DNA from: JAOPZW01 sp963851295
Lineage (GTDB): Bacteria > Actinomycetota > Thermoleophilia > Solirubrobacterales > Solirubrobacteraceae
Direction: 5' to 3'
Assembly (NCBI GenBank): GCA_963851295.1
Contig: CAWKOS010000001.1
Span: 1,240,001-1,304,000 of the forward strand
Length of the DNA stretch: 64,000 nucleotides
Part shown: positions 37,184-44,595 of the stretch, one piece after another
Numbering within the stretch: the first letter of the stretch is position 1
Layout: each line of letters begins with the position of its first letter
The notes under the pieces: generated by a model
What the model saw: only the letters and a program-made list of their open reading frames with translations
Databases searched by the model: none
Told to the model about the DNA's origin: nothing
Position numbers and translations under genes: made by a program

Positions 37184-37378
37184 ATGCACGCACCAACGGA
37201 CTTCGCCCACGCCCGAGAGGTGGAGCGCATCCTGCGCGAGCATCGGATGGGCTCCGCTCAGACTGGGAGTGAGGAGTGGACTCACCGCGGCGCCGGCCTG
37301 CTCTGGGGGCGCAGGCCGGTGCCGGCGGTGGGCCAGCGCAGCCTGCGGGCCATGTGCCCGCACCCCGGGGGGTGCTGA
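37184..37378 (+). CDS. Small riboswitch-controlled ORF, unknown
   Basis: ATG 37184 follows AAGGAGG by seven bases and opens a 64-residue frame starting MHAPTDFAHAREVERILREH, a plausible charged helix. The second half (GRRPVPAVGQRSLRAMCPHP) looks less protein-like and overlaps a 19-bp hairpin at 37283-37330. The ORF may be a true c-di-GMP-controlled small protein, or the region may be an untranslated leader whose target has been lost. I recognise no family. Confidence 0.5.
   Translation: MHAPTDFAHAREVERILREHRMGSAQTGSEEWTHRGAGLLWGRRPVPAVGQRSLRAMCPHPGGC
37283..37330 (+). terminator. Very stable hairpin inside the small ORF
   Basis: CGGCGCCGGCCTGC (37288-37301) pairs with GCAGGCCGGTGCCG (37311-37324), one G-U pair, nine-base loop; CACCG (37283-37287) and CGGTG (37326-37330) extend the stem by five. 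No U-tract follows. It could be an early terminator of the riboswitch transcript or an RNA element in its own right. Confidence 0.4.
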
Positions 37379-37405
37379 GGGGGAGCCACCCTTCAGCGAG
37401 CGAGC

Positions 37406-37436
37406 GACGGGCCGGACGGGAGACCGCCGGCCCGTC
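37406..37436. terminator. Bidirectional hairpin between convergent genes
   Basis: GACGGGCCGG (37406-37415) pairs perfectly with CCGGCCCGTC (37427-37436) around an 11-base loop. It lies between the riboswitch ORF and the convergent hydroxyproline operon and could end both. Confidence 0.55.
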
Positions 37437-37442
37437 GTGCGT

Positions 37443-38597
37443 TCAGGCGCGCGGCGCCGGCGCGGTCGCGAAGCGGTCCGGGGCGAAGGGGGCGGGATCG
37501 ACGACGGGCCGCTCGCCCGTGTAGAGCTGGGCGACGAGCCGGCCCGTGACGGGGCCCAGCGCAACGCCCGCGCCCTCGTGACCGGTCGCCAGCCACAGCC
37601 CGTCGAGCGCGCCCGTCGGTCCGATGGCCGGCAGGTGATCCGGCAGCCAGGGGCGCAGGCCGGCCCAGGCGGCGTCGACCTCGAGCTCGCGCAGGCCCGG
37701 CATGAGCTCGGCGGCGCGGGCGAGCATCGCCTCGCTCACCGTCGCGTCGACCGAGAGGTCGAAGCCGCGGCGCTCGCGGCTTGAGCCCACGAGGACGTCG
37801 CCCTCCCATGTCGTCTCGAGCACCGTCGTGACCTGAAGGCCGGACTCGGCGCTGGCGACCGAGGCCAGGTAGCCGGCCTCGACGACCTTGTGGACGATCA
37901 GGCGCGGGTCGCGGCCGGCGGCGCGCAGGCGGACGAGCTGACCCTTGCGCGGCTCGAGCGGGAGCGCGGCGCCGGCGTCCTCGGCGAGCGGGCGGCTCCA
38001 CGGGCCGGCGGCGATCACCGCCGCGCCGCACGCGAGCGCGCCCTCGCTCGTGCGCAGGCCGGTGACCCGGCCGGCGGCGGCCTCGACGGCGTGAGCCTCG
38101 ACCCCCGTGTACACGTGCGGGAGCTGGCGCGCCAGCGCGCGGGCGATGGCCCGCGGCGCGCATTGCAGGTCGCGCGGGAAGAGCGACGCACCGGCCATCT
38201 CGCCGGTCAGCTCGGGCTCCATGGCGCGCACGTCGTCGACCTCGACCAGATAGCCGTGCGCGCCGGCCGCGCGCAGATGCTCGACGCGCACCGCCTCCCT
38301 CGCCCACGTCTCGTGCGCGCGATGGACGACGAGCGCGCCCTTGCGGCGGATGCGCGCGACCTCGCCCAGGCGCTCGTCGAGCTCCTCGTAGAGGTCCAGG
38401 CCGGCGAGCGTGAGCGCGAGCTCGGGACCGGGCGCCTTGTCGGAGCACAGGACGTTGCCCTCGCCCAGGCCGGTCGTGCCCGACGAGACCTCCCCGCGGT
38501 CGAGCAGGGCGACGTCGACCCCGCGCGCCGCGAGCTCCCACGCCGTCGCGACGCCGACGATCCCGGCGCCGACGACCGCGACCTCGCACGGCCTCAC
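37443..38597 (-). CDS. FAD-dependent D-hydroxyproline dehydrogenase/oxidase (DAO family)
   Basis: A 384-residue DAO-family flavoprotein: FAD motif VAVVGAGIVGVATAWELAAR near the N terminus, GTTGLGEGNV, and a C-terminal GLWLATGHEGAGVALGPVTG. In context it should oxidise cis-4-hydroxy-D-proline to pyrroline-4-hydroxy-2-carboxylate, the second step of hydroxyproline breakdown. The sequence alone would fit any D-amino-acid or glycine-oxidase-like enzyme, so the specific call rests on neighbours. GTG 38597 overlaps the epimerase stop as GTGA, indicating coupling. Confidence 0.85.
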   Translation of the reverse strand: MRPCEVAVVGAGIVGVATAWELAARGVDVALLDRGEVSSGTTGLGEGNVLCSDKAPGPELALTLAGLDLYEELDERLGEVARIRRKGALVVHRAHETWAREAVRVEHLRAAGAHGYLVEVDDVRAMEPELTGEMAGASLFPRDLQCAPRAIARALARQLPHVYTGVEAHAVEAAAGRVTGLRTSEGALACGAAVIAAGPWSRPLAEDAGAALPLEPRKGQLVRLRAAGRDPRLIVHKVVEAGYLASVASAESGLQVTTVLETTWEGDVLVGSSRERRGFDLSVDATVSEAMLARAAELMPGLRELEVDAAWAGLRPWLPDHLPAIGPTGALDGLWLATGHEGAGVALGPVTGRLVAQLYTGERPVVDPAPFAPDRFATAPAPRA

Positions 38598-39586
38598 AGG
38601 GCGAAGCCGGCCGGGAAGGGGTCGCGCTCGTCGAGCAGGTACTGGCCCATGCCGGTGATCCACGCCCGGCCGGTGACCTCGGGGACGACGGCGGGCACGC
38701 CGCCGACCTCGACCTCCTCCACCAGGCGCCCGGTGAAGCGCGTGCCGATGACCGACTCGTTGACGAAGGCCTCGCCGATCGCGAGCTCGCCGCGGGCGTG
38801 CAGCGCGGCCATCCGCGCGCACGTCCCGGTGCCGCACGGCGAGCGGTCCAGCCAGCCCGGGTGGATCGAGGTCGCGTTGCGCGCCTGGGCGCCGTCGCGC
38901 CCGGGCGCGTGGAAGACGACGTGATGGCAGCCCGCGATCCGCTCGTCGACCGGGTGCACGGGCACGGGCACCGCGGCACGGACCCGCGCCCCGGCGTCGA
39001 TGAGCTCGGTCGCCCGCGCGGGGTCGACCTCCAGGCCGACCGAGGCGGCGTCGACGAGCGCGTAGAAGTTGCCCCCGAAGGCCATGTCGTAGCGCACCTC
39101 GCCCAGCCCGTCGACGCTCGCCACCTGGTCGCGCGCGTGCAGGAAGGCGGGCACGTTGCGGATCGTCACCGCCTCGGCGCGCCCGCCCGCCACGGCGACG
39201 CGGGCCTCGACCAGGCCGGCCGGGGTGTCGAGGCGCACGATCGTCTCGGGCTCGCGCACCTCCACCATCCCGGTCTCGACGAGCACGGTGGCGACGCCGA
39301 TCGTCCCGTGGCCGCACATCGGCAGGCAGCCCGAGACCTCGATGAAGAGCACGCCCCAGTCGGCGTCCTCGCGCGTCGAGGGCTGCAGGATCGCCCCCGA
39401 CATCGCCGCGTGGCCGCGCGGCTCGCGCATGAGCAGCAGGCGCAGGTCGTCGCGCTCGGCCTCGAAGCGCAGCTTGCGCTCGAGCATCGTCGCCCCGGGC
39501 AGCGGCTCGACGCCGCCCGTGACGACGCGGGTCGGCATGCCCTCGGTGTGGGAGTCGACGGCGGCGAGGTAGCGCGCCGCCCTCAC
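38594..39586 (-). CDS. 4-hydroxyproline 2-epimerase (proline racemase family)
   Basis: A 330-residue proline-racemase-fold enzyme with both catalytic cysteines: C91 in MCGHGTIG and C251 in DRSPCGTGTCA. Two cysteines indicate racemase/epimerase chemistry; the dehydratase branch has Thr at the second site. With its neighbours it should convert trans-4-hydroxy-L-proline to cis-4-hydroxy-D-proline. GTG 39586 overlaps the upstream deaminase stop as GTGA, and its own stop overlaps the oxidase start the same way. Confidence 0.9.
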   Translation of the reverse strand: MRAARYLAAVDSHTEGMPTRVVTGGVEPLPGATMLERKLRFEAERDDLRLLLMREPRGHAAMSGAILQPSTREDADWGVLFIEVSGCLPMCGHGTIGVATVLVETGMVEVREPETIVRLDTPAGLVEARVAVAGGRAEAVTIRNVPAFLHARDQVASVDGLGEVRYDMAFGGNFYALVDAASVGLEVDPARATELIDAGARVRAAVPVPVHPVDERIAGCHHVVFHAPGRDGAQARNATSIHPGWLDRSPCGTGTCARMAALHARGELAIGEAFVNESVIGTRFTGRLVEEVEVGGVPAVVPEVTGRAWITGMGQYLLDERDPFPAGFAL

Positions 39587-40470
39587 GCGGCGACCCCTGA
39601 GGCCTGGAGCACCGCGAGCGCCGCGCCCAGCGCCTCGTGCTCGTCGTCGGTGAGCGGCAGCCGCGGCGCCCGCGTCGGGCCGCCGACGAGGCCGACCTCG
39701 TCCATCGCCGCCTTGAAGTACTGCACGAGCTTGGGTGTCATGTCGAAGCGCCCGAGCGGCAGCAGGCGGCGGTAGACCTCGCGCGCGGCGTCGAGCTCGC
39801 CCGCGCGGCAGTGCTCGTAGAGGGCGACGCACTCGGAGGGCGCGACGTCGGCCACGCCGGAGACCCAGCCGGTGGCGCCGGCGCAGAAGCCCTCCAGGGC
39901 CCAGTCGTCGCCGCCGACGAGGACCTCGAGGTCGGTCGCGTGCAGGAGCGCCGGGATCCGCCGCGCGTCGCCCGAGCACTCCTTGACCGCGACGACGTGC
40001 TCGACGCGCTCGGCGAGGCGCGCGATGAGCGCCGCGGGCAGGTCGACGCCGGAGGCCTCGGGGTTGTTGTAGGCCATGAGCGGCAGGCCGGTCGCACCCG
40101 CCACCTCCTCGTAGAAGGCCACAATCTCGCGCTCGTCGCCGCGGTAGCCCAGCGGCGGCAGGCACATGATCGCGACGGCGCCCGCCTCGGCCGCGTGCGC
40201 GGCGTAGGCGCCGGCCTGGCGCGCCGTGGAGGCCGAGACCCCCGCGACCACCGGCACGCGGCCGTCGACGGCGGCCGCGATGGCGGCGATGACGTCGCGG
40301 CGCTCCTCGGTGCTCAGCCCCGCGGCCTCGCCCATGGTGCCGGTGCCGACGATGCCGTGGACGCCGGCGTCCAGGAGGGCGCGGACGTTGGACTGCAGCG
40401 CGTCGAGGTCGACGTCGCCGGAGGCGGCGAAGGGGGTGGTGACGGCGGGAAGGATGCCGGGGAAGCGCAC
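39583..40470 (-). CDS. Dihydrodipicolinate synthase-family enzyme, probable pyrroline-4-hydroxy-2-carboxylate deaminase
   Basis: A 295-residue DapA-fold lyase. The Schiff-base lysine is K163 (VVAVKECSGD), Tyr134 lies in MAYNNPEASG, and GTGTMGEAAGLS forms the carboxylate loop. In a hydroxyproline cluster this family deaminates pyrroline-4-hydroxy-2-carboxylate to 2-oxoglutarate semialdehyde. GTG 40470 has AGGAGA four bases upstream and matches the family start (FPGILPAVTTPF). It lies eight bases after the GntR gene. Confidence 0.87.
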   Translation of the reverse strand: MRFPGILPAVTTPFAASGDVDLDALQSNVRALLDAGVHGIVGTGTMGEAAGLSTEERRDVIAAIAAAVDGRVPVVAGVSASTARQAGAYAAHAAEAGAVAIMCLPPLGYRGDEREIVAFYEEVAGATGLPLMAYNNPEASGVDLPAALIARLAERVEHVVAVKECSGDARRIPALLHATDLEVLVGGDDWALEGFCAGATGWVSGVADVAPSECVALYEHCRAGELDAAREVYRRLLPLGRFDMTPKLVQYFKAAMDEVGLVGGPTRAPRLPLTDDEHEALGAALAVLQASGVAA

Positions 40471-40478
40471 GGTGTCTC

Positions 40479-41210
40479 CTAGTCGAGGGTCATGTAGCGC
40501 CTGACGCGCTGGATGTGGTGGGTGGCGTAGAAGGCGGCGGCCTCGGCGTCGCCGGCGACGATGGCCTCGTAGATCATGCGGTGCTCGGCCGCGTGCAGGC
40601 GCGCCCGGCCCGGGACCGCGATCGACTCGTCGCGCAGGCGCTGCCACAGCGGCTCGTCCATCATCGCCGCGATCTGGTCGGCGAGGGCGACGAGCACCGG
40701 GTTGCCCGCCATGACCGCGATCTGGCGGTGGAAGAGGCGGTCGCCCTCGTTCCAGGCGGCGCCGTCCTCCTCCCCCGCCGCGCGGTCCATGCGGTCCAGC
40801 AGCTCCTCGGCGTAGGGGTCGGGCTGGGCGCGGCCGGCGGCGAGCGCGGCGACCTGCGGCTCGAGCAGCTCGCGGGCCTGCAGCAGCGCGCTGGGGCTCG
40901 CGTCGTGGGGCACGGCGGGCCCGCCGTCGCCCGGGCCCGGCGCCTGCACGCGCTCGACGGCGTCGGCGGCGACGAACGAGCCCGACCCCGGCCGCGTCTC
41001 GACGACCCCGTGGACCTGCAGCGCGGCGATCGCCTCGCGCACCGAGGAGCGCCCGACCTCCAGGCGCTGGGCCAGGTCGCGCTCGGAGGGCAGCCGCTCC
41101 CCGGGCTTGAGCAGCCCCATGCGGATCTCACCCGCGATCCGGTCGGCGATCCGCTCGTAGAGCTGAGAGGCCCTCAGAGGGCCGATATTGGTTTGGGTGG
41201 CAAACTGCAT
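40479..41210 (-). CDS. GntR-family (FadR subgroup) regulator of the hydroxyproline cluster
   Basis: A 243-residue regulator: winged helix-turn-helix (GERLPSERDLAQRLEVGRSS then VREAIAALQVHGVVETRPGSG) and an all-helical FCD ligand domain with metal-binding His in FHRQIAVMAGNP and AAEHRMIYEAI. It is the first gene of the operon containing deaminase, epimerase and oxidase, and is divergent from the semialdehyde dehydrogenase. It probably represses both sides until hydroxyproline or an intermediate binds. ATG 41210 is preferred over upstream in-frame codons because it starts at the family N terminus. Confidence 0.88.
   Translation of the reverse strand: MQFATQTNIGPLRASQLYERIADRIAGEIRMGLLKPGERLPSERDLAQRLEVGRSSVREAIAALQVHGVVETRPGSGSFVAADAVERVQAPGPGDGGPAVPHDASPSALLQARELLEPQVAALAAGRAQPDPYAEELLDRMDRAAGEEDGAAWNEGDRLFHRQIAVMAGNPVLVALADQIAAMMDEPLWQRLRDESIAVPGRARLHAAEHRMIYEAIVAGDAEAAAFYATHHIQRVRRYMTLD
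41191..41205. promoter_or_regulatory. Candidate GntR operator GTTTG-GGTGG-CAAAC
   Basis: A 5+5+5 inverted repeat four bases upstream of the GntR start codon and about 50 bases upstream of the divergent aldehyde dehydrogenase start. Position and symmetry suit a FadR-type operator controlling both directions. Confidence 0.45.
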
Positions 41211-41254
41211 CGAGCGCAACTGGTGTGCTGTGCGGTCCTGGTACCGTAGCGCCC

Positions 41255-42793
41255 GTGTCAAGCACCTTCCACGCGGTCGACCCGCGAACCGGAGAGCGCG
41301 GCGCCGCCTTCGACGAGGCCACGCCCGCCGACGTCCACGCCGCCGTGATCGCGGCGCTCGAGGCCTTCCGCTCGGGCGCCCTGCGCGACCCCGGGCCGCG
41401 CGCGGCGCTCCTGCGCGACGCGGCCGCGCGCCTGCGCGCGGCGGGCGACGAGATCGTCGCGACCGCCGAGGCCGAGACCGGCCTGCCCGAGGGCCGCCTG
41501 CGCGGCGAGCTCGAGCGCACCGCGGGCCAGCTCGAGGCGTTCGCCGCGGTGGTCGCCGCCGGCGACTACGTCGAGGCGATCATCGACACCGCCGACCCCG
41601 ACGCCAAGCCGATCCCGCGCCCCGACGTGCGGCGGATGCTCGTCCCCATCGGCCCCGTCGCCGTCTTCGGCGCCAGCAACTTCCCGCTCGCCTTCTCGAC
41701 CGCGGGCGGCGACACCGCCAGCGCGCTGGCGGCCGGCTGCCCGGTCGTGGTCAAGGGCCACCCCTCGCATCCGGGCACGAGCGCCGTCGTCACGCGCGAG
41801 CTCTCCGGCGCCGTCGCCGACGCCGGCCTGCCCGAGGCGACCTTCGCGCTGCTGCAGTCCAGCGGCGTCGCGGTCGGCGAGTCGCTCGTCGACGAGCCCG
41901 CCATCGCGGCGGTCGGCTTCACCGGCTCCTTCGCCGGGGGCCGTGCGCTCTACGACCGCGCCGCGGCGCGCGAGCATCCGATCCCCGTGTACGCCGAGAT
42001 GGGCAGCGTCAACCCGATCGTCGTCACCGAGGCCGCGCTCGACGCGCGCGCGGAGGCGATCGCCGACGGGCTCGCCGCCTCGGTGTCGTCCTTCGGCGGC
42101 CAGCTCTGCACGAAGCCCGGCGTCGTCTTCGTCCCCGCGGGCGAGGCGGGCGACGCCTTCGCGAGCGCCCTCGGCGAGCGCCTGGGCACCGCGCAGCCCC
42201 AGGTCCTGCTCAACGAGCGCCTGCGCGACGCCCTCGCGACGCGCGTGGCCGAGCTCGACGGGCTGGCCGTCCCCGTCGGCGAGGGCGCGACGCCGGCCGA
42301 GCCGGGCTTCCGCTTCCGGCCCGCCGCCTACCGCGCCGCGGCCGCCGACCTGCGCGAGCACCCGGAGCTGCTCGACGAGCGCTTCGGTCCGGTCGTGGTG
42401 CTGCTGACCTACGACTCGCGCGACGAGCTGCTCGACGCGCTGCTGCGCATCGAGGGCCAGCTCACCGGCTCGGTGCACGCCGGGGAGGAGGACGCCGAGC
42501 TCGTCGGCCTGCTCTCGGTCGCGCTCTCCGAGCGCGCCGGGCGGCTGATCTTCGACGGCTTCCCGACCGGCGTCGCCGTCACCCACGGCATGCACCACGG
42601 CGGACCCTTCCCCGCGACCACCGCGCCGGCGCACACCTCCGTGGGGATGACGGCGATCCGCCGCTTCCTGCGCCCCGTCGCCTTCCAGAACGCGCCGGCC
42701 CACGTGCTCCCCTCCGAGCTGCAGGACGCCAACCCGCTGGGGATCTGGCGGCGCGTCGACGGCGAGCTGACGCGCGAGGCGCTGCGTCAGTAG
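41255..42793 (+). CDS. 2-oxoglutarate semialdehyde dehydrogenase (ALDH family)
   Basis: A 512-residue aldehyde dehydrogenase. The general base is E248 (YAEMGSVNP) and the nucleophile C285 (FGGQLCTKPG). The EMGSVNP variant and the C-terminal HHGGPFPATTAPAHTSVG fit the NADP-linked ketoglutarate-semialdehyde group. It would finish hydroxyproline catabolism by producing 2-oxoglutarate. GTG 41255 is preceded by TACCGT and seven bases, suggesting leaderless translation. Divergent from the GntR-led operon that carries the other three steps. It ends seven bases inside a convergent zinc-ribbon gene. Confidence 0.9.
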   Translation: MSSTFHAVDPRTGERGAAFDEATPADVHAAVIAALEAFRSGALRDPGPRAALLRDAAARLRAAGDEIVATAEAETGLPEGRLRGELERTAGQLEAFAAVVAAGDYVEAIIDTADPDAKPIPRPDVRRMLVPIGPVAVFGASNFPLAFSTAGGDTASALAAGCPVVVKGHPSHPGTSAVVTRELSGAVADAGLPEATFALLQSSGVAVGESLVDEPAIAAVGFTGSFAGGRALYDRAAAREHPIPVYAEMGSVNPIVVTEAALDARAEAIADGLAASVSSFGGQLCTKPGVVFVPAGEAGDAFASALGERLGTAQPQVLLNERLRDALATRVAELDGLAVPVGEGATPAEPGFRFRPAAYRAAAADLREHPELLDERFGPVVVLLTYDSRDELLDALLRIEGQLTGSVHAGEEDAELVGLLSVALSERAGRLIFDGFPTGVAVTHGMHHGGPFPATTAPAHTSVGMTAIRRFLRPVAFQNAPAHVLPSELQDANPLGIWRRVDGELTREALRQ

Positions 42794-43047
42794 CGCGGCA
42801 CGACGCGCAGCGTGACGCGCGCGGGCCGCGTGGGCGCGGCGAGCGAGAGGAAGTCGCGCACGTGCGCGCTGTGCTCGCAGTACGGGCAGCCGATCCGGTC
42901 GCGGGGCGTCGCGCGGCCGGCGAGCGCGACCGGGGCGTCGCAGCGTGGGCAGGCGAGCGTGCCCGTGGCGAGATGGCCGGCGCGCGCGACGAGGTCGTGC
43001 GCGCGCTCCGCGGCGAGGGGACCGTCGGGCTGGGAGCGGAAGGCCAC
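42787..43047 (-). CDS. Small zinc-ribbon protein
   Basis: An 86-residue protein with two CxxC pairs, TLACPRCDAP and IGCPYCEHS, spaced about 21 residues apart, consistent with one structural zinc. The C-terminal strand ends VTLRVVPRY. Function unknown; such ribbons bind nucleic acid or protein. GTG 43047 has TAGACT six bases upstream (leaderless). It overlaps the convergent dehydrogenase gene by seven bases. Confidence 0.7.
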   Translation of the reverse strand: MAFRSQPDGPLAAERAHDLVARAGHLATGTLACPRCDAPVALAGRATPRDRIGCPYCEHSAHVRDFLSLAAPTRPARVTLRVVPRY

Positions 43048-43056
43048 CCGACGAGT

Positions 43057-43488
43057 CTAGGGCTCGCGCCCGAGCTCCCACTCGATCATCACCGGGCGCG
43101 AGCCGACGCGGCCGCCCGCGCGCGCGTAGGTCGCGGCGGCGGCCTCGTTGTCGTCGTCGGCCAGCACCCACATGCCGTAGCAGCCGCGCTCGCTGCCGAG
43201 CCGCGCCAGCGCCTCCACGAGCGCCGTGCCGACGCCGCGTCGGCGGGCGGACGCGTCGACGCCGAGCTCGTAGAGGAACATCTCGGTGCCCTTGTCGGGG
43301 TGCGTGACCTCGACGCCCGAGACGAAGCCCAGCGGGGCGGCCCCGTCGTAGGCCACGAGCAGGTGGTGGGTGGGCTCCTCGAGGAAGCGCCGCGTGGCCG
43401 CGGGGGTCGGCGGCTCGTCGAAGAGCGTGCGCGCCGCATGGACCGCGTCCTCGTCCCCGGGCCCCAGCGCGCGGACCTCGACCTCCAT
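43057..43488 (-). CDS. GNAT acetyltransferase, AAC(3)-I-like organisation
   Basis: A 143-residue acetyltransferase. Strand 4 and motif A read FLYELGVDASARRRGVGTAL (acetyl-CoA loop RRRGVG), followed by GCYGMWVLADDDNEAAAATY. The overall pattern, with an LFDEPP-like start and a WVLADDDN strand, recalls the AAC(3)-I group, but resistance should not be inferred from this; many environmental homologues have other acceptors. TAGCGT lies seven bases before ATG 43488, suggesting its own leaderless promoter. Confidence 0.8.
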   Translation of the reverse strand: MEVEVRALGPGDEDAVHAARTLFDEPPTPAATRRFLEEPTHHLLVAYDGAAPLGFVSGVEVTHPDKGTEMFLYELGVDASARRRGVGTALVEALARLGSERGCYGMWVLADDDNEAAAATYARAGGRVGSRPVMIEWELGREP

Positions 43489-43498
43489 GCCCGTGACG

Positions 43499-43876
43499 CT
43501 ACCGGGCGCTCTGCATGGCCCCGAAGATGTTGCCCTCGGTGTCCTTGAAGTAGGCGAACGAGCCGACGTTCTCGAGCTCCTGGCGATCGACGACCTGCTC
43601 GCCTCCGGCCTCGGGCACCGCGGCCTCGACCGCGGCGAGGTCGTCGACGTCGACCGTGCACACGAAGGCGGTCACCGCCTTGCCGTCGAGCGCGCCCCGG
43701 CGATGGACGATGGCGCCGTTGATGCCCGGCGCGCCGTCGGGGCCGGTGGTGATCAGCCGGTAGTCGACCGGCGCCCCCTCCCAGCGGTTGATCTCCCAGC
43801 CGAAGACCCGGCGGTAGAAGCGCTCGGCCCGGTCGGGGTCGGCGGCGTGGATCTCGAAGTGCACGACGCGGCCCAT
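43499..43876 (-). CDS. VOC-superfamily (glyoxalase-like) protein
   Basis: A 125-residue protein with the paired beta-alpha-beta-beta-beta pattern of the VOC fold: VVHFEIHAADPDRAERFYRR, then VFGWEINRWEG, and ending SFAYFKDTEGNIFGAMQ. His in VHFEIHA and Glu in DTEGN could be metal ligands. Small members are often ligand-binding or resistance proteins. ATG 43876 is chosen because TATGGT lies seven bases upstream. That box abuts the box of the divergent Nudix gene. Confidence 0.8.
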   Translation of the reverse strand: MGRVVHFEIHAADPDRAERFYRRVFGWEINRWEGAPVDYRLITTGPDGAPGINGAIVHRRGALDGKAVTAFVCTVDVDDLAAVEAAVPEAGGEQVVDRQELENVGSFAYFKDTEGNIFGAMQSAR

Positions 43877-43883
43877 GCGGGCG

Positions 43884-43895
43884 ACCATATAGCTT
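43884..43895. promoter_or_regulatory. Back-to-back -10 boxes of two divergent leaderless genes
   Basis: On the minus strand TATGGT (43889-43884) lies seven bases from ATG 43876; on the plus strand TAGCTT (43890-43895) lies seven bases from ATG 43903. The boxes touch, so only 26 bases separate the start codons and both promoters cannot be occupied at once. Confidence 0.55.
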
Positions 43896-43902
43896 GCCCG
43901 CC

Positions 43903-44310
43903 ATGGCGTGGCTGCGACGGCACGTGCGCGCGGCGGGCGGCGTGATCGTGCGCGACGGCCTCGTGGCGCTCGTCCACCGGCCCAAGTACGACGACTGGTC
44001 GCTGCCCAAGGGCAAGCTCGACGAGGGCGAGGGCTGGGAGGACGCCGCGCTGCGCGAGGTCCACGAGGAGACGGGCCTGCGCTGCGCGCTGCGCGAGGAG
44101 CTCGAGCCCGTCGAGTACACCGATCCCAAGGGCCGTCCCAAGACCGTGCGCTACTGGCGGATGGAGGCGCTGGACGGCGACTTCGCGCCCAACGCCGAGG
44201 TCGACGAGCTGCGCTGGCTGGGCCCCGAGGACGCCCTGGCCCGTCTGACGTACGACCACGACCACGAGAACGTGCTCATGGCCGTCCGCCTGGCTGCCGA
44301 AGATGGGTAG
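43903..44310 (+). CDS. Nudix hydrolase (MutT-like)
   Basis: A 135-residue Nudix protein. The signature GKLDEGEGWEDAALREVHEE, followed by TG, matches GX5EX7REUXEEXGU completely. The VHRPKYDDWSLPKG segment is typical of the MutT/Ap4A-type group that cleaves nucleoside diphosphate-linked substrates, and in actinobacteria some act on diadenosine polyphosphates. ATG 43903 has TAGCTT seven bases upstream. The next gene starts at the base after the TAG stop. Confidence 0.9.
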   Translation: MAWLRRHVRAAGGVIVRDGLVALVHRPKYDDWSLPKGKLDEGEGWEDAALREVHEETGLRCALREELEPVEYTDPKGRPKTVRYWRMEALDGDFAPNAEVDELRWLGPEDALARLTYDHDHENVLMAVRLAAEDG

Positions 44311-44577
44311 GTGCAGCACCGTCACGAGCGCATCTACGTCGAGACCGACCGCCACCGGATCTCCGGCGTCCTGACCCTCCCCGCCGACGGCTACCGCAGC
44401 CGCCTCTCGGACTTCCTCAACGCCTCCGAGCGCGACTTCATCTCGCTCACCGACTGCGTGGTCGAGCTCATCGGCCGCGAAGGGCCCGGCACCGACCATC
44501 CGTTCATCGCCGTCTCGCGGCGGCACATCGTCTTCGCCATCCCGCTCGGAGAGGCCAGCGCGGCGCTCGCCGCGTAA
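44311..44577 (+). CDS. Small conserved-looking protein of unknown function
   Basis: An 88-residue protein beginning at GTG 44311, immediately after the Nudix TAG. It has a beta-rich pattern (RIYVETDRHRISGVLTLP, then DFISLTDCVVELI and FIAVSRRHIVFAIPL), suggesting a single small barrel. I recall similar proteins described under DUF6812 but cannot confirm it. Contiguity with the Nudix gene implies translational coupling. Confidence 0.65.
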   Translation: MQHRHERIYVETDRHRISGVLTLPADGYRSRLSDFLNASERDFISLTDCVVELIGREGPGTDHPFIAVSRRHIVFAIPLGEASAALAA

Positions 44578-44595
44578 CCGCCACACTGAGCGGCG

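Noticed and set aside
37184..37378. Treating the small ORF as certainly coding
   Set aside because: The ribosome-binding site is good, but the second half overlaps a 19-bp hairpin and shows no family resemblance, so it is kept at moderate confidence only.
43057..43488. Calling the GNAT protein an aminoglycoside resistance enzyme
   Set aside because: The resemblance to the AAC(3)-I group is only in general layout; acceptor-site residues cannot be judged by eye and such homologues are common in soil bacteria.
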